A DNA stretch of 64,000 nucleotides from Enoplolaimus lenunculus (Eukaryota > Nematoda > Enoplea > Enoplida > Thoracostomopsidae): assembly GCA_030248215.1 (NCBI GenBank), contig JASANG010003490.1, positions 124,001-188,000 on the forward strand. Direction: 5' to 3'. This document shows positions 12,496 to 27,400 of this stretch, in pieces. The translations under genes and the position numbers were made by a program. The notes below the pieces were generated by a model. That model was not told the origin of the DNA. It worked only from the letters and a program-made list of their open reading frames with translations, and did not search any database. Numbering within the stretch: position 1 is the stretch's first letter; each line of letters starts with the position of its first letter.

Positions 12496-15400
12496 GTATT
12501 TTACATTTATTGTCCAGATGTTCTTAGGGGAAATGGGCAAAATTAACCTAAACGATTGCCCGCTTTTTACACAAATTAATTGCAGAATGTTTATGGATTT
12601 TTGTACAAGAACCAATTACGGCCGCAATAAGTTGTGTCCTAAATTAGTGCAACTGAATTATGCATCTCATTGATTGCAGGCATATATACATGCTGTTTGA
12701 TAGCTTCCAGTAAAAACACACAGAATGGTCAAAACACTGCTATTCTTCAACATGCTGTTTCATATACATCCGGCTCGGTAGCAAATTTGCAACCGGGTCT
12801 GGTCTCAATACTGTCACTGGTTTATAAATCGACTACTTGAGGCTTCACTAGTTACATAGTAATTAGCGCTGATACAATATACAAGAACAAGTGGATTTCT
12901 GCTTAAACAAAATTGTATTTTTGTTGATTTGCACAGTATAAAATAAAATCAATGAAAATGTTGTTGCTGTTTTCGACCGCAGTGTTTTGCGCATTGTGCT
13001 GATATTTTCAGGAAACGGATTGTACTCGGAGCGTAGAACTGATATTGAAGGAGGGTTATCTACTGAAGGGATCTGAATCTCCTTATGACACTATATTGGG
13101 ATTTAAGGTGAGTATGTCAAGGACTGAATTGAGACCGTCAATAGGCAGTACGTTTTATTGGCATGGTACCTAAGGGTGGATCTTTGTGTAGTTTGCGTGA
13201 TGTTGCGATTTGACATTTTTGCAAGCTTGAGTTAACAGTTTAGTTTCTGTTTCAGTCTCACAAAAAGCGGTACTTTGTACTTCGCCAAGATTTGGATGGC
13301 AGCTATCGGCTTGATTTTTATAAAGATAATACGAAGTCAGACCTCAAGAAGTCAATTTACCTCGACTGTTGCAGCGATGTTATAAAGGTACGTTTTCAAA
13401 AACCGTGTGTGGCTCGCGAGCTTACTGACTTGCTCGGTCTGTTTTAATTTTCGGCAGAGGTTTGGCTCAATAGTATGCGAATCGTGGACATACTTATATA
13501 CTTATATCTAAATTTTATCACACAAAGATTTATCGTATAAAAATGTTAAAAAATAAACGTCTTGCATAGCATTGTTAGACTAATTTGTATTTGGTTTTGG
13601 TGAAAACCGTATATGGCTGGCAATTATTAAAAAGTACGCGGTTTTAAGTTTATTGAAATGTGGGATTATCAAGGTGCTATTATTTAATTGAATATTCTGG
13701 CTTCTCCACATGTTGAAAATTTCCGCTGGGGGGCATTTCCTGGGGGCAGCTAATTTTGCTGGGGGGCAGTTTTCCTGGGGGACCCCCAGATGATCAGGGG
13801 GGTCCTGGGGGGCAGGCTCAAAATTTTCCAAGCCGACTTTTTGGACCATTTTTTTTATTCTAGATCGTGTTTCCAACTCAACTGAAGATTACTCATCGCT
13901 CAACATGACAAAAATTCCCCGCAAACGCTAATAACAATAATTTTAACCAATATTACTGACTACTTTACCAGAAGTTGAAAGAAGCACAAGTATATAAAAT
14001 ATAGATGATCTATAATTGAAACTGTGATTAACATATTTTATATATTAGTCACAGCTTCAGTTTATCATAAGGCTCAGGCGGGTTGAACTTGTTGCTGCAA
14101 GGTACTTTCGAATGATGTATGCCCTGAAACGGCCTTTATATAATTGTGCTTGTTTCAGTTCATTATTGAATTGTACTAGTTACTACCGGTATTTGTAACG
14201 CTACTAAAAATTATGAGTACTCAGCGTAATATAAAATCACATTTTGCCGAATGTCCGCCTCAAAAAAAGTCCAGGTCTTTATGTTTTAACATTGAAAATT
14301 TTTGGCTTAGAAAAGTCCTGGGGGCCCCCAGCAAAAAAATTCGCTGGGGGGCCTTTCCTGGGGGCGGCAAAATTTTCGCCGGGGGAAAAATGAAAATTTC
14401 GAAAAGTGCTGCCCCCCCCCGCCCCCCCGCTGTGGAGAAGCCTGATACTTGTGGTATTTTAGTACCTGGATACTGTTTAGTATTAGTTGTGTGAAGGAAT
14501 TATTAAATATAACACGACTCATAAGTATGAAATTATTGACATATGCCTTGCTTTGTTTTCGTCGTTAAGGTAAGAAAAACAAGACACATGTACAAGCAAC
14601 TAAATTTCCACGCTGTGTTAATTAAATATAGTGAAACCCATGTCTTATTTTCATCAAGGTAACGAAGAAAACCGGAAAAGCGTCTCTTGAATTGGTGCTA
14701 TCAACAGAACAAAGTAACCGTGGTGCTCTTTGTTATTTATCGGCTGATTCTGAGACCGAAATTGATGAATGGTATTCGGCAGTGCGAGTTGCACTAGATC
14801 GTATGTCCGTGCTTGCAAAGAAAGCAAAACACGGTTAGTTTAACATAGCGTTTGAGCTGTTGTGAGTGTTCCTGTATAGTTTGTTCTATTGATCAAAATA
14901 AATGCAAGAAACATGGGTTGTAAAGCTTACGCACATTATATGCTGGTTACTGTGTTTGCGAGGTTGGCTTACATTTATTGCGTCATTAGAATAGGATACT
15001 GTTGTGTTAAATTAATTTTGTATCGTTTTGATTAATTTTGAGAGGAAACAACTTCAACTGCATCGACAACCACTCAGGGAAGCGATTCTGGTTGTTCGAG
15101 CAAAGAGAACAGCCTCGATCGATATCCAGTCATTGATCTTTCAAAGGTATGTAACCAAACCAGCTGTGTTTATTACTCATTTTCATCAAGGATATGTGCA
15201 CAAACGGAACCGTAAATAAATTTTTGTAATTGAATGAGTTTTGAATGTTTTTGTACCTCTTCTTTGCTTTGGCGTAATAAAATGCTGTATCCTCAGAACT
15301 GCCGATTAATTTATAAAATTAAACTAGAATACACCACAAAATTTTATGTTTTATTTTGTTCATCATACTTACGATTAGAGGCACAAAAATAAGCATGTAA

Positions 15401-18400
15401 CGCCAACACAGGTAAAGGAGCAATAAAAAATGATACCTTGATGCGTTCTCCTAATAACTTCTGCTTTTATTTTCAATTCGTCTGTTTGGTATTAGGGCAA
15501 GTGAAACCATGTTTCTGAAAAGAATTTACTTTCAAAAGGCACGTACAAACAAAGTTTTGCAATACCTTACTTTAAAGTTGCCGTATAGAGCGAAACAAAT
15601 ATTACCATTTTCTGAATTGCTGAAACCTGATTTGTAACGAGTTTGCAAAAGTTATATTGTTATAAAATGGAAATACACATCTAAAGCTCAACAAATGTAA
15701 TAGACATGTGTTTATTTTGGACGTTGAGCAGAGAAATGGGAACTTCATTTATCTTTTCGTCTCAGTTTGAAATCCACCGAAACTAAGAAAAACGAGACTG
15801 AGCCAGCTACATACCGAGATTGAGACCGCACATAGCTGCTGCTGATATTTTGTATTTATACAGTACTCGTGTGAAACGGATTCTAGTATTGCTGAGAAAC
15901 GGCAACTTAATCGTTGCAATCTGTTCGATTTGTATGGAGATATACAAGTAAGCTACTGAAGTCCAGGAATTTGTGTTTCATTTATGGTGCAGATAATAAG
16001 ATTTTAATATACCAAATATAATGTAGATTTAGTAGCAATTGTATGTTTGAGCGAAGCTCAGAGTTTTGCGAAGCGTTTTATGTTTAGTACTCTGGGGTCG
16101 AAAGGTGGATTTCCGTCTGTCCTTCAGTCCGTCTGTCCGTCCGAAAAGAATCTCAGGAACGGCTGAACCGATTTTGATAAATTTATTTGAAAGCCAATTA
16201 TTCTGGGGTGTTAAACTCGCATTGGGGTATTGAAATTTCAAGCGGTTTATTAAGTACAGGCTAATTTGCATAATTGATTAAGCCGTAATTAGGACTTTCT
16301 ACATTATTTCACTAACTATTTCAGTTGCAAGCAATCTAATTTCAGCATCAAAGGGTTTTTGGGCGCGAGGAATCTGGATAGGCTGTTTACAAACCTCCAA
16401 AACCTATAATTGAGTAGTTAGCTAAAAGATAATTTGCATATTAGCATAGTTTTTAAGCCTAAACTAGGGCTTTTTTTACAATATTTCAGTAATTATTAAG
16501 GTTAAAAGCAATCTATTTTCAACAATAAGGGGTTTTAGGTGCGAGGAATTTGAATAAAATGTTTACAAACCTCCAAAACCGATAACTGAATTGTTAGCTA
16601 ATAGGTAATTTGCATATTAGCTTAATTGACAAGGCAAAATTAGGATGTTTTAAATTATTTCAATAATTATTAGGGTTTACTGAAAGTTTTTGGGTGCGAG
16701 GAATCTGAATAAATTGTTTACAAACGTCTAAAACCGATAATTGTGTAGTTAGTAATAGAAGGAATCTGAATAAATTGTCTACAAATCTTCAAAACCGATT
16801 ATCGAATAGTTAGCTAATGTCTAATTTGCATATTAGCTTAATGCGAGCTTCGCTCAATATGTACATGTAGTCCCGCTACAACTGGTCTATGGTGTGGATT
16901 GCTTTGTGGGTTACATTATTTTGGATAATGTATGTATCTGAGTGTCGACTGTTGCTTCGTTTTAAATGATTTCTGCAACAGGAAAGTTTTTACATTGCTA
17001 TGAAACCCTAGATTTGATAACTTAAGCCATATTTCGAGATAGTATTGAAGCACTTATAAAAATAGCAAGCAGTAAGTCGCTGTACGGCTTTAATAGTCCG
17101 CATCTGAATTAGCAGTAAAATCTTGTAACGTATTAATCGTGTTGTATGAAATGAAATGAAATATTTACTGAAATTTTCACAGTTTTAGCCAGGTGTAAGC
17201 GCTGAAGAAAATATACCAGAAATAGGCTCTCTTGAAACCCCGCAAGGGACAATGTTTCTGGTCGAATGTAATGGAATTGACGTCAAATTGCCGTCTGCGA
17301 TTCAAAACGATGTTTCTTTACAGGTTAAGTGGTTTTTCAGATTTTAAAATTTAAATAAATTTTGTTTTTTTTCTACACTCTACTTGTGCTAGTTTCAAAT
17401 TAAAGAATTTCGTTAAAGTTATTTCAGTTTAAACGAGTTTCAATTTGTCTGAATAACTGTTTTTGAGTTTGCAAAGAAATGGCTTGTTCCCTTCAGTGTA
17501 CACTCAGGGATTCTTTGACATTCTGAAAGCTGACTTTAGGTCGAACCGTTTTTTGTTCGTGCGGCTTTGTATGACTTAAAGGATGGACAGAAGTTGTCGG
17601 AAGATGTTCATTTTGACGTTAATCCGCAATCCGTCCGAGCCATGCTGCAAAACACAGCATCAAGCAATGTAAGCGAGCAAAGAGATAATCGCGTCGAGCT
17701 GCACAACCATGCCATTGATTGGTTATTAATGAAGCATCCCTCCTCAAAGGTAATTGTTGTGATGAATATGTGGATGTATGGTTGTCTGGTAGTGAAAGTT
17801 GAGGACACCAGCGTCGAGCGAAGAAGTTGTAGCATTGTATTAGCATAACAGAAAAAATAAATATGTGAAAATAAATGTTTAAGTTGTCCGAGAATGTTTA
17901 CGTTTCGACGAGTGTAGTATACAACAATATGACTCTTAGAAATAAACATGGACACGTTTTGCTGCGCCACGTTGTCAGATCTAATGTGTTCTTAAAGTAC
18001 TCGAAGAACCAGAATTTCTCGGTGTGGAATCCAAGGGTGGACGCACAAGGTCCGTGTTACCAAGAGTGGATGATCACTCTTTATAACAAGAGTGTGCAAC
18101 TGGGTACATTCTGTGTATTAAAGAATGTACCACCACGCGTTGCATTTTTGTTCGACCCCCCAATCAGGGGTGGGGTGTAAGCAAGAGATTAACAATATGC
18201 TTTAATACACCTACTTTCCCCCCTTAAACAAGGGGGGTTACAATTTCCTCCTTTACTACGATATGATACTGCATAAAGACCCCCGTAAATAAAGTTACAC
18301 ACACAATATGTAGCATAACTAAGACGTTGTATGTATGCGTTCCAGGTCATCTTTTGTGTCAATCATCCACATGCTGATGTCTATATCGTAGCTAGGATAG

Positions 18401-21400
18401 AAAAGGTGTTACATGGTAAGGTGTGCATTACGGCTTCGGTTTTGTAATTGTTGAGCGCATGTTTTTGTGGTTTACGTTTCATCGTTATGCTCATAAATGC
18501 TTGTCGGTGGGTTTAATTTGTTGCTCACTTTTTAGCCAGTAATCTAAGTTAAGTAAATGAGCACTTTACTTTCAAGACAGTCAAGTTTGTTTTTTGCATC
18601 AAGTTTGCCAGCGAGTCTGCTGAGTTATACTGCGAGTACTTTAATTTTGTTGTTTCAGGTAGTATTTCGGGTGGCCAGGAACCATACATGAAAAACGATA
18701 GCAAAGCTGTCGCAAAATTTCAAAAATCAGTCCAAACCTATTGTACAAATTTGGGGAAGTACAAAATGCCTTTCGCTTGGGCTGCAAGGTAAACTCGTTG
18801 AATGCCGTTCTTATTTTAGGACAGAACATGAATCGAATATTTATAATATCTATGAACGCCTATGGTGTATGTTTAGGCGCGGTGAGCAAACAATTCAAAA
18901 ATTTGGGTTTCAACAGCTCATTACTTTTTTAGGATCTAACGAAACCAGTTATAATAAGTCAATCTCTACAATTTCTGTTGCATGTACTTAAATGCAACAC
19001 AGTTCTACGTAAAACGTTTGATCATGGTTAGACTGGAAGTTAGAACTCCATTCCAGTGTAACAGGTTCCGTCTTGCGGCTAGGTTCCGGCCGAAACTTGA
19101 TCTGATGTGCAATGTTTTGCTATCTCTGTTGTCGTTATAGACCACTCTTCCAGCAAATGATCGGTGCATCAAGTCAAGGTTGTGACAAAATGACACTGTA
19201 TCGTCAAGATGCGTCAAAGCTCTCAGATGATGATCTCATTAAACTTCTTCACGACATCAAAAAGCCTGATAAAGCAGCCAAGCTGCAAGTTATTCCTGGC
19301 GCGTCGCTTAGCTTGGGAGTGAAACTTTCGCTAGAGCAGTCCGACTTTCGGCGTAAGAACGATAACTATGCATTGTATTTGACAGTGTTGTGTCTGAAAG
19401 TATTCTACGAATTAGTTATTTCGCCGGTGCATGCATATCTCTTCAGTAGAACGAGTATTAAGTACAGAAAATTGCTTTCGATATAAGGTTATGGTTACAA
19501 GCAGTCCTATGATTTCAATTAGCTTACGTGTGTTTGTTGTGTGGCAATTGAGTGAGCTGGCGCTGTACCATACTAATACGCACACGTAAATTCTAATGTT
19601 TCCCAGTGTGCCAAGGTAGGCTTACCCTACCCACATCCGAGGTACTCCCCGTAGGTGACCTTCCTTTTTTCCGCTCCCGCTTCAAGACCAAACCCATTTT
19701 ACAATCTATTTACGTCAGGTTTTTAACGTGGAGCATGTAACGTAAAACAGTGCTGCATACTTGTACTGCAAATTTTTGCGCTATGTATACAAGATACGTA
19801 TCTTACAAGGCGCAAATCACAGAAAGAGAAATTTTAAGGTGTAAAAATTAACTTCCTGCCATTTCGCCTGGTCCAGTTAGTACAGTGAATGCACATGCTC
19901 CGCTTTTCCACTCATCAGCGGCCTAGAGAAACCGCAGCTAATTTTGATTTACTTTGTGCAGATGTGGTTACGCCATCGTATTTGACTGTCGTACCAACTG
20001 TTGGGCCTAATCCTGAATATTCAGCAGAAGCTGGTTTAACTGAACAGACGACACCGTGTGCAGTACGCGAAGTCGAGTATTTTGGGGGCGCAAATAATAT
20101 TAATGACGCTCGCCCACATAATACGTTCACGAACAACTTATACGTGTACCCGGGCAGCTTAAAGTACGACAGCCAAAAATATTTTACCAAAGCGCGAAAT
20201 ATCGCTTTATGCGTTCAGCTAAAGGATTGCGATGCAATTGATAGTCGACCTTTGAAGGTAAGCTCATTGAAAGTTACTATTAACAGCATGGGTTCCGGCT
20301 GGTATGCGCAATGGTGCATCTTAGCCTCTCTGGATTTCCAAAACAAGAAAATGTAAGGGAAATCGGAGGGTCAGATTTTTGCCCTGTTCGTATAGTATAA
20401 AGGTTATTTCGCGAGTTCTGGCAAACTAATCCAGTGCGAAATCTTTTACGATTGGTTTAATTTCAGGCAATCTATGCTCAGCAAGGTTATAACACGAATG
20501 ACCTATTTGTTGATCAAATTTTTACTGCTGTTTGTCATCACGATACTACGCCTAACTTTTATGAAGAGGTAGGTTTCATAGTCCTGTTGGATTTGTGAAA
20601 TTGATTGTAATTAGTCTAATTTCTAGGCCGAGTTTTTACCCAGCGAACCAATAAAAACCATATTTTACGGGAACAGGAATTGAAACGAAAATTTGAAATA
20701 AACTTTATTACTTAATTATTGTTCTACTACTCAGAAAACTAGCCAAAATGTATTTAAGTAAATGTGAGCGAATTCACTTGCAAAATTTTGGACAGTCTTT
20801 CAAAATTACAAGTATCACATCAGATTTTTAATCTGATAACTCTAATTAAATTGAAAGAGCTGGGAAAATATTGAACTCGAAATAGTAAATTATTAAATAC
20901 TAATAAATAACTCTGGGATTAAAGATAAAAATCGCATTGCCGGTTGATTTGACTTCAAAGCACCACGTGTTGTTCACGTTTTATCACATCAGTGTCGACG
21001 CTGCATTGAAACCGAACCGCGCCAAAGAATCGTGCGAAGCTGTTGTGGGATATGCATTCGTTCCTTTGATTAAAAACTCTCGGCTAGTTTATTGTCTATT
21101 TAGGGTCAGGTCTTGTGTTCAAAGTTTAAAATCTTTGTCTATTCGGCACATACAAGGCTTTGTTTGTTAAATGCATCGTTTAAGCTTTATCACGAAGGTA
21201 TGATTGCAAAGATTTTAAATATAGTTCTTTAGGCTAAAATACGTCGAAAGAATATTTTGGAAAATATTATTTTAATTTTTAAAAGATCTTTTCTTATTTT
21301 GTTACATTGTGTGTGAATGATCGTTGGTTTGAAATGGCCGTTTCTTGTTTCGTTTTTAGAGTACACATTCACGATGTTGCAGTCAGCGTATCAGCTGATC

Positions 21401-24400
21401 TTCCCAACGGCTATTTGAATGTAGAGTCAACCACCAATGGAAAGGTAACGTTTGTTCGTTTTAACGGAGTTGTCCGTCCTTTTTTTAATTTGATTTTGCA
21501 GAATGCATGATCTGTTTGATATTTTAATTTAAAGGTAATCATTTCTTTCTTGAAGACGATTTAAGAAGATATAGGGATGATAGATTATGTTTGTCAGATG
21601 CAGATTTTGTAACAGACTAATTTGTGACAAGCCAAAAACCAATATCGTGCTAAATGCTGCTACTCAGTTTCAGGGTGGTAGTCCTGTTCATTTGAAGTGG
21701 ATAGACAGTGCAAAGCCGCTGTTCAAAGTTGGGTTCAGACTTTGTTCTACTGTTTTTTCAAGGGTACGTTATGTAAAGTTAATTTTGGGATTTATAATTA
21801 CTGTCTGCTTTCAGCACTCTTAACTTCACTAAGCCTTCAGGAAAACCGCCAACGTGGTTCCTGTCAGCGAGGCCCCATCCGGTGAGTGTCGCGCAGGCTG
21901 TCAGATCCCGCGGCAGATGCTCTGAAATCCCGAGTGCTCACCCTCACCACATATACCTTCATGAAAGGACTAGCAACATCCGAGCTGCCTTTATTAGGTG
22001 GCAGAGCTGCGGGTCCAGTTCCATGGAGGGCTACGACCGCTCGACTTAGGGTGCTGCGATAAAACGTCCTTTTACTGCCACCCCGATAAGCAAAGGCGGC
22101 ACCTCTCGGCTGTTACGGTGGTGAGAAACTGCTAAAAGTATGTGGGACTTCTTTGGAACCGGACTGGTAAAACTAGGCCGCCGCAGCGACTTGCACATTG
22201 CACACCAGGTGGATGACCAGATACCCGGCGGACCCGTCCGGCTAACTTTCGACGAGCCGCGCATCGCCCCTAAGGGAATACTAACTGAGGCTGCGAATAA
22301 CTAAACTTAAGCGTAAGTATAAACTACTAACTTAAAGATAACTAACTTAAAAGTATAACGCCCCGGCTATTAAGATCGCAGTTTTTGACGCTTATTCGAG
22401 GCGATGGACACGTCCATATCTCTACACGTCAGATAAATAGCAGCAATTGATGTTTGAATAGAAAGTCCTGGTGACGAAAATCTGCCAAAAGTGCAAAACC
22501 TGATAAAGTCGAGAAAGTAATTGACAGAGTGTAATAATTATGATATAAAAACTCAGCTTTTACGTTGTTGAAAGATTCTCCAATTGAACTGTTTGGTTGG
22601 TGCAGGAACTACTGCAATTTTGGATAACGCCTTGTGTTCTGTCCAAAAATAAAGACTATTATTTCAGGATGCGCATATTCAAAACTTTTTTCATCACATT
22701 CAATCTATGAATGCCAGTGGCGTTCTGGATTCGAGCAATAAACTTATTCAGGTGAGTTTATAACTTTTGAGTAAATCTCCTGCAACTTGGCTGTGGTAGA
22801 AGTAGACATACTTGAAAAGTAGAAACGAAAATGTTTGCATATTGAGCTGTAAATTTAACTTTTGATTTGAATATTTTTCTTGAAACATTTTGAAAAGGTT
22901 TTCACCCTGCAATTTTTGCCGAACTTGATTTGGCAAAACATCATTTGCATGCTGAGAATTATAGGATCGCCCTGTATGTTACGCGTGATTATTATTGTTT
23001 CAGGATAGCTCTGCTCAAGAAGGAAGTAGCTGCGAAGTTGCCACTAGCGAACAAAACCAAAATCAACCTGCTTTGAATGCTTCCACCGATGCAAGAGATT
23101 TGGTCCGTTTTGTAAAGGTAGAGACTCGCTATGCTGACTCTACCCATTGAATAAGAACATAAATTCAATTGATATATTGTATCTACTGCCACTGTTTCCA
23201 TTACACATGTCTATTGTACGTAACTTGGATTAGTGCTCAATTTGCTTAGCTTGCACAATAACGAGTTTTTTGGCCATATAATTTCTATGAAGTTCACTGC
23301 GATAAATGAAATCATTTACCCTGTGACGTTTTAGACACTACATGCAGTGGAAACTGTATCTGTAATTCAATTTTTGCCAACGTTGCTCAATCAGTTATTG
23401 GGTCAACTGCCATTGCTTGCAGTAGAAGACATCTCGTTAAATATCGTCAGGTACACGATGCTTCAAATTAAAAGCTTAAGAAATTGTTTCTTATGTACGT
23501 TCAGCGTTGGTATATATTTTTAAAGCTACAAGGCATTATATTTCTGAAAAGTTTCTTTTAGGCTTCGATTTGTAGATTTTAAAAGTTTATTGGATGAAAT
23601 TTTCACGATTTGTAGCAGAGTTAAAATGTAAATATCACTGCTTTTGATTTATACTACTAATTTAAAGTTGATGCTCAGATTTTGTGTTTTGCTTTGATAA
23701 CATTATTAATAACACTATTTAATTTTCACGGTTTTTGTCCACCTTAAAACTATGTAGAACTGTTTTATATACTATCATGCGGTGGCTTTCAAGTTTTGTA
23801 TATTGTTTTTATAGGACTATCGTACATTTCGTTCATGAACTTCACTGTACAAACAAACGAGATGTCGTGATGTTTTACGTTAAGGCAAGTGTGAGCATCG
23901 TGTTGTCACAGCATTGTCAACGTTTGTCGAACGCTAAGATTTATATTGCCCATAAACTTTGCTTATGGTCATAGGTAACATTGTGGGCTTTGATTTCAAA
24001 GGTGGTTGTATCATTGTTTGATTGTGTTGTGGTTGACTTCTGTGTCGCGAAAGTATAGGGAACATTGTTTTCATACTGTAAATAGGTTTGTTACTGCGCC
24101 GTCAAAGGTAAATTTCTTGTTCTTTTATGTAGGGCAAACAGTTTTGTAATAGTGGTTTGTGAATTATTATTTCTTTCTAGTACGTTTTTATTGCGCGTGC
24201 GGACACTGCTCGATCTGTACATGAAGAACTAATCAAAATTATGACTGTGGTTTTGAGACCAGGACGAACTGATGCGATGGTGACAGCAAAGATGCTCCGT
24301 CACGTTTGGTTTTTCTTTGAGGTTGCAGCAAAAAGCATGGCGCAACGGTTATTGTCGTCAGGACGTATCAAGGTTTGTTTCCAGTATATCTTTGAGCTCA

Positions 24401-27400
24401 AACAGACCCTATTTTTGCTATATTCAATCTGTGAATTCAAATTGAATGTGAGTTTGCAACATGCTGTGCTATTGTTCATATCTGAGTTAATGTATCAACG
24501 CAGATGTATAAGTCCGCATTGTCGTGTTCGATATATTATTTCAATTTTACACTCCATCAAACAGTATTCTTGATGCTCACGTGTGCCGTTTTTGCTTTGT
24601 TAAGAGTGTGGCAAATGGACGAAGTCGCTGTGATACTAACTCTATTAAAATTATTAAGTGTCAAGAAAATCTTCTCGGAAGTGCATCAGAACAGATCATG
24701 GAAAAATGTTTAGCAAATTTTTCAACATTTAGAAAACTTGAAAATATTATCTATTTTATTTGGTTCACTTTGAGGGATCCAGCTAACTGTACTAAAACTG
24801 AACTCATTGTTTTAGATGAGCCGGGTTGAGCGCTTTTCATCCGACTTTCAGTATCGAATTGAATCCTTTGTCAAAGCCTTCGTTACCTTCATTGTACAGA
24901 GACACAAAGAGTTTGCCGAAGAGTGTAAATTAGCCAACACTGCTCTGGCTCACTTTTTATGCGTGAGTTTCTGTTTCTTCATCTATTCTTTCGGCTTTCG
25001 AAACAGTGCCAACAATTCTTCGGATTCGATTTCGGATTGGTCAAAAATCGAAGGTTTGGAATTTTATTTGGATTCGATTTTGAAAAAGCCGAGTCCTGCC
25101 AAGTTATGAAACATCATTTTGCATTGCTGAAATTGAATTGGAACAGGCAATCTGGTTTTCTAACAATGTTAGTTCTTGCGGCTCGAACCTTAACCCATAT
25201 TGCAATTAATTAAAATTTCAATATTTCAAAATTAACATGTTGCCTTCGTAAGATTAGGATTGCTAATCCGCTTGTGAAATGGTTGCAATAATCAAAATTT
25301 GATACAATGTTTTTATGTAAACGAAGGAATTTGTCAAAGTCAAGGATCGGATTCGGAATCGGATTCAATTAAATTGTAATGGGTTCGAATTTGGAATCGG
25401 TCAAATCGTTTGTTTGGTGCCATCATTTAATTCGAAGTTCACGACATTATATTGCAAAACAGTAATATAATTAGAACCATAACTTTGAGGGGCCGTCCGG
25501 CATTTCGCGTACGATGCCGCATGGCACTGGTTAGCACCGGACAGCGCCGGAATGCATTTCAATAGACAAAAGCATACATAGCACTGCCGTTAGTTTTGTG
25601 GAACGAAATTAGGATCTGGATAAGTATATCATTTTTACTATTTTCAACTGTTTATTTCAGAGATGTCTGTGTTTAATGAACCGAGGTTTTGTATTCAAAC
25701 AAGTGCAGTTCTACCTCGAAAAGATTGATTCTGCTGGAAGCAAGGTTTGTTGCTTTGCAAGGTTTGTTGCTTTGTGTCTCATTGAAATCTTTTGTTTCTA
25801 TTTCTTAGCAGTATAGGTACCCTAGCCGATTAAGATATTTTGTTACACTTGTGAGTTTATTTTTCGTGCGTCATATAATTTGATACAGTCTTTGTATAAT
25901 GCGAGCCATTCTGGATTAACAAGGTCTCATTTGGCCAGTACATTAGGGAGTTTTTGTACCATCCTTAATGGGCTTTTGTAAATTTTTCGTTCGCCTCTAT
26001 GTTTCAGTATGACGTGACTACTGTTTCAGGTATTTCTTGAATTTCGCTTGGAGTTTGTGACCATTCTGATCGGACACGAGCATTTTATTCCATTATGCTT
26101 ACCGCTTCTCTGCATTGACGGAGTTCCGAGTAAACGAATGCCTGGTTAGCTTATTTCGCATATTTTCACATAACTTAGTAGTATTATTATTTTCGAAAAG
26201 CCGTGTTTGTTTTTATAGGTGAGTTCCGAGCAATAATGTTTCAATGGACATATTAGTGGTCTTTAAAAATAATCATTACTCCTACTTTGACTTCGAAAGT
26301 CTTGGTATAGGCTTCATTGTTAACACGTTGAAAAAAATTTCCACTATTAATCAGTGCTGTTTTTGTGAATTCAAATTTAGAACGTTGCATGTGTACACGT
26401 TTTCTATAAAATTGCACTAAGTTATGCTATAATTTGATTGTATTTGGATTTAATCTGTTTTGTGAGTAATTAAAAATATCAGTTTTTCGTTATTGCAATT
26501 TACAATGCTGATTTTTTCCTTGTGACAGCTCCTTTCATGTTATCAAATCCCAGCATCATGAAAATTTATCTGGTTGAATTACCACTTGAATGGGGTTAAA
26601 ATTATTGCATGCGCTTGATGCAAAACACATTGAATTTTGTTAATATTATATAGTACCGCAGCAATAATCATCACTACTTTGACTTGAGCACTCAAATCTA
26701 TATAATTAAAGCTGGAATGGCCCGCATAAGTATTTTGGGCAACTATCCAGCATTACTTTTGTTTATAATATTTTGTCATGTTAGGAATTTTTGTTTTATC
26801 GAACCAGTACATTTGATTAGAATTCGCTACAAAACATTCTGCATGTAACAGGTTTACACAATAATAATTGAACGCTACTTATGTTAGGTTAATTTTTTTG
26901 ATGAAACCAAAAGAATTCGTTAGTTTTGAAGCTTGAGTCATCCTAAGGTACAGATAATATACAGCTGTAATAGCAGTGCTCCTATTTCAAAATGAACGAT
27001 GTTGCTGCTTTGGGTCTTGGGTGAATATATTTTTGCATATGCATGCTTTGTGGAGAAGGAATCGTGTTTCTAATTTTCGTTCTCAAGTACCAAAAAGTAG
27101 TTTTCATTGCGTTGTGCTAATACCAAACCCTTTCATTGCTTAATTTTTGAATCAAAACTGTGAATTTATGAAACGCATGACATGGACGATAATTAAAATT
27201 CAAGATACTCATGTCTCAAGACTAATGTTTGTTGCTGTTAGCTTTATGAGTGGCTTTCGATTTGCTTAGATGCATTTAATTTGTCATATAACGGAATGAA
27301 CGATGTGAGAATTTGCATCCATTTCAGTGTTGCCTGATTGGCCTGCACCTCCGTTTATGCATCCGCTACACGATGCAGGAAGCAGTGCAACGCATAGTTC

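Noticed and set aside
14213-14522. Open frames over the G/C-run block
   Set aside because: Low-complexity sequence; both lie within an intron of zizimin.
23571-23640. Possible zizimin exon reading RLRFVDFK after an AG
   Set aside because: The true continuation ([10 protein letters not shown]) begins at 23815 with matching phase; this frame soon stops.
24087-24109. Possible micro-exon between zizimin exons 23 and 24
   Set aside because: Its 22 or so bases would break the phase. The GC-AG donor joins the neighbours cleanly.
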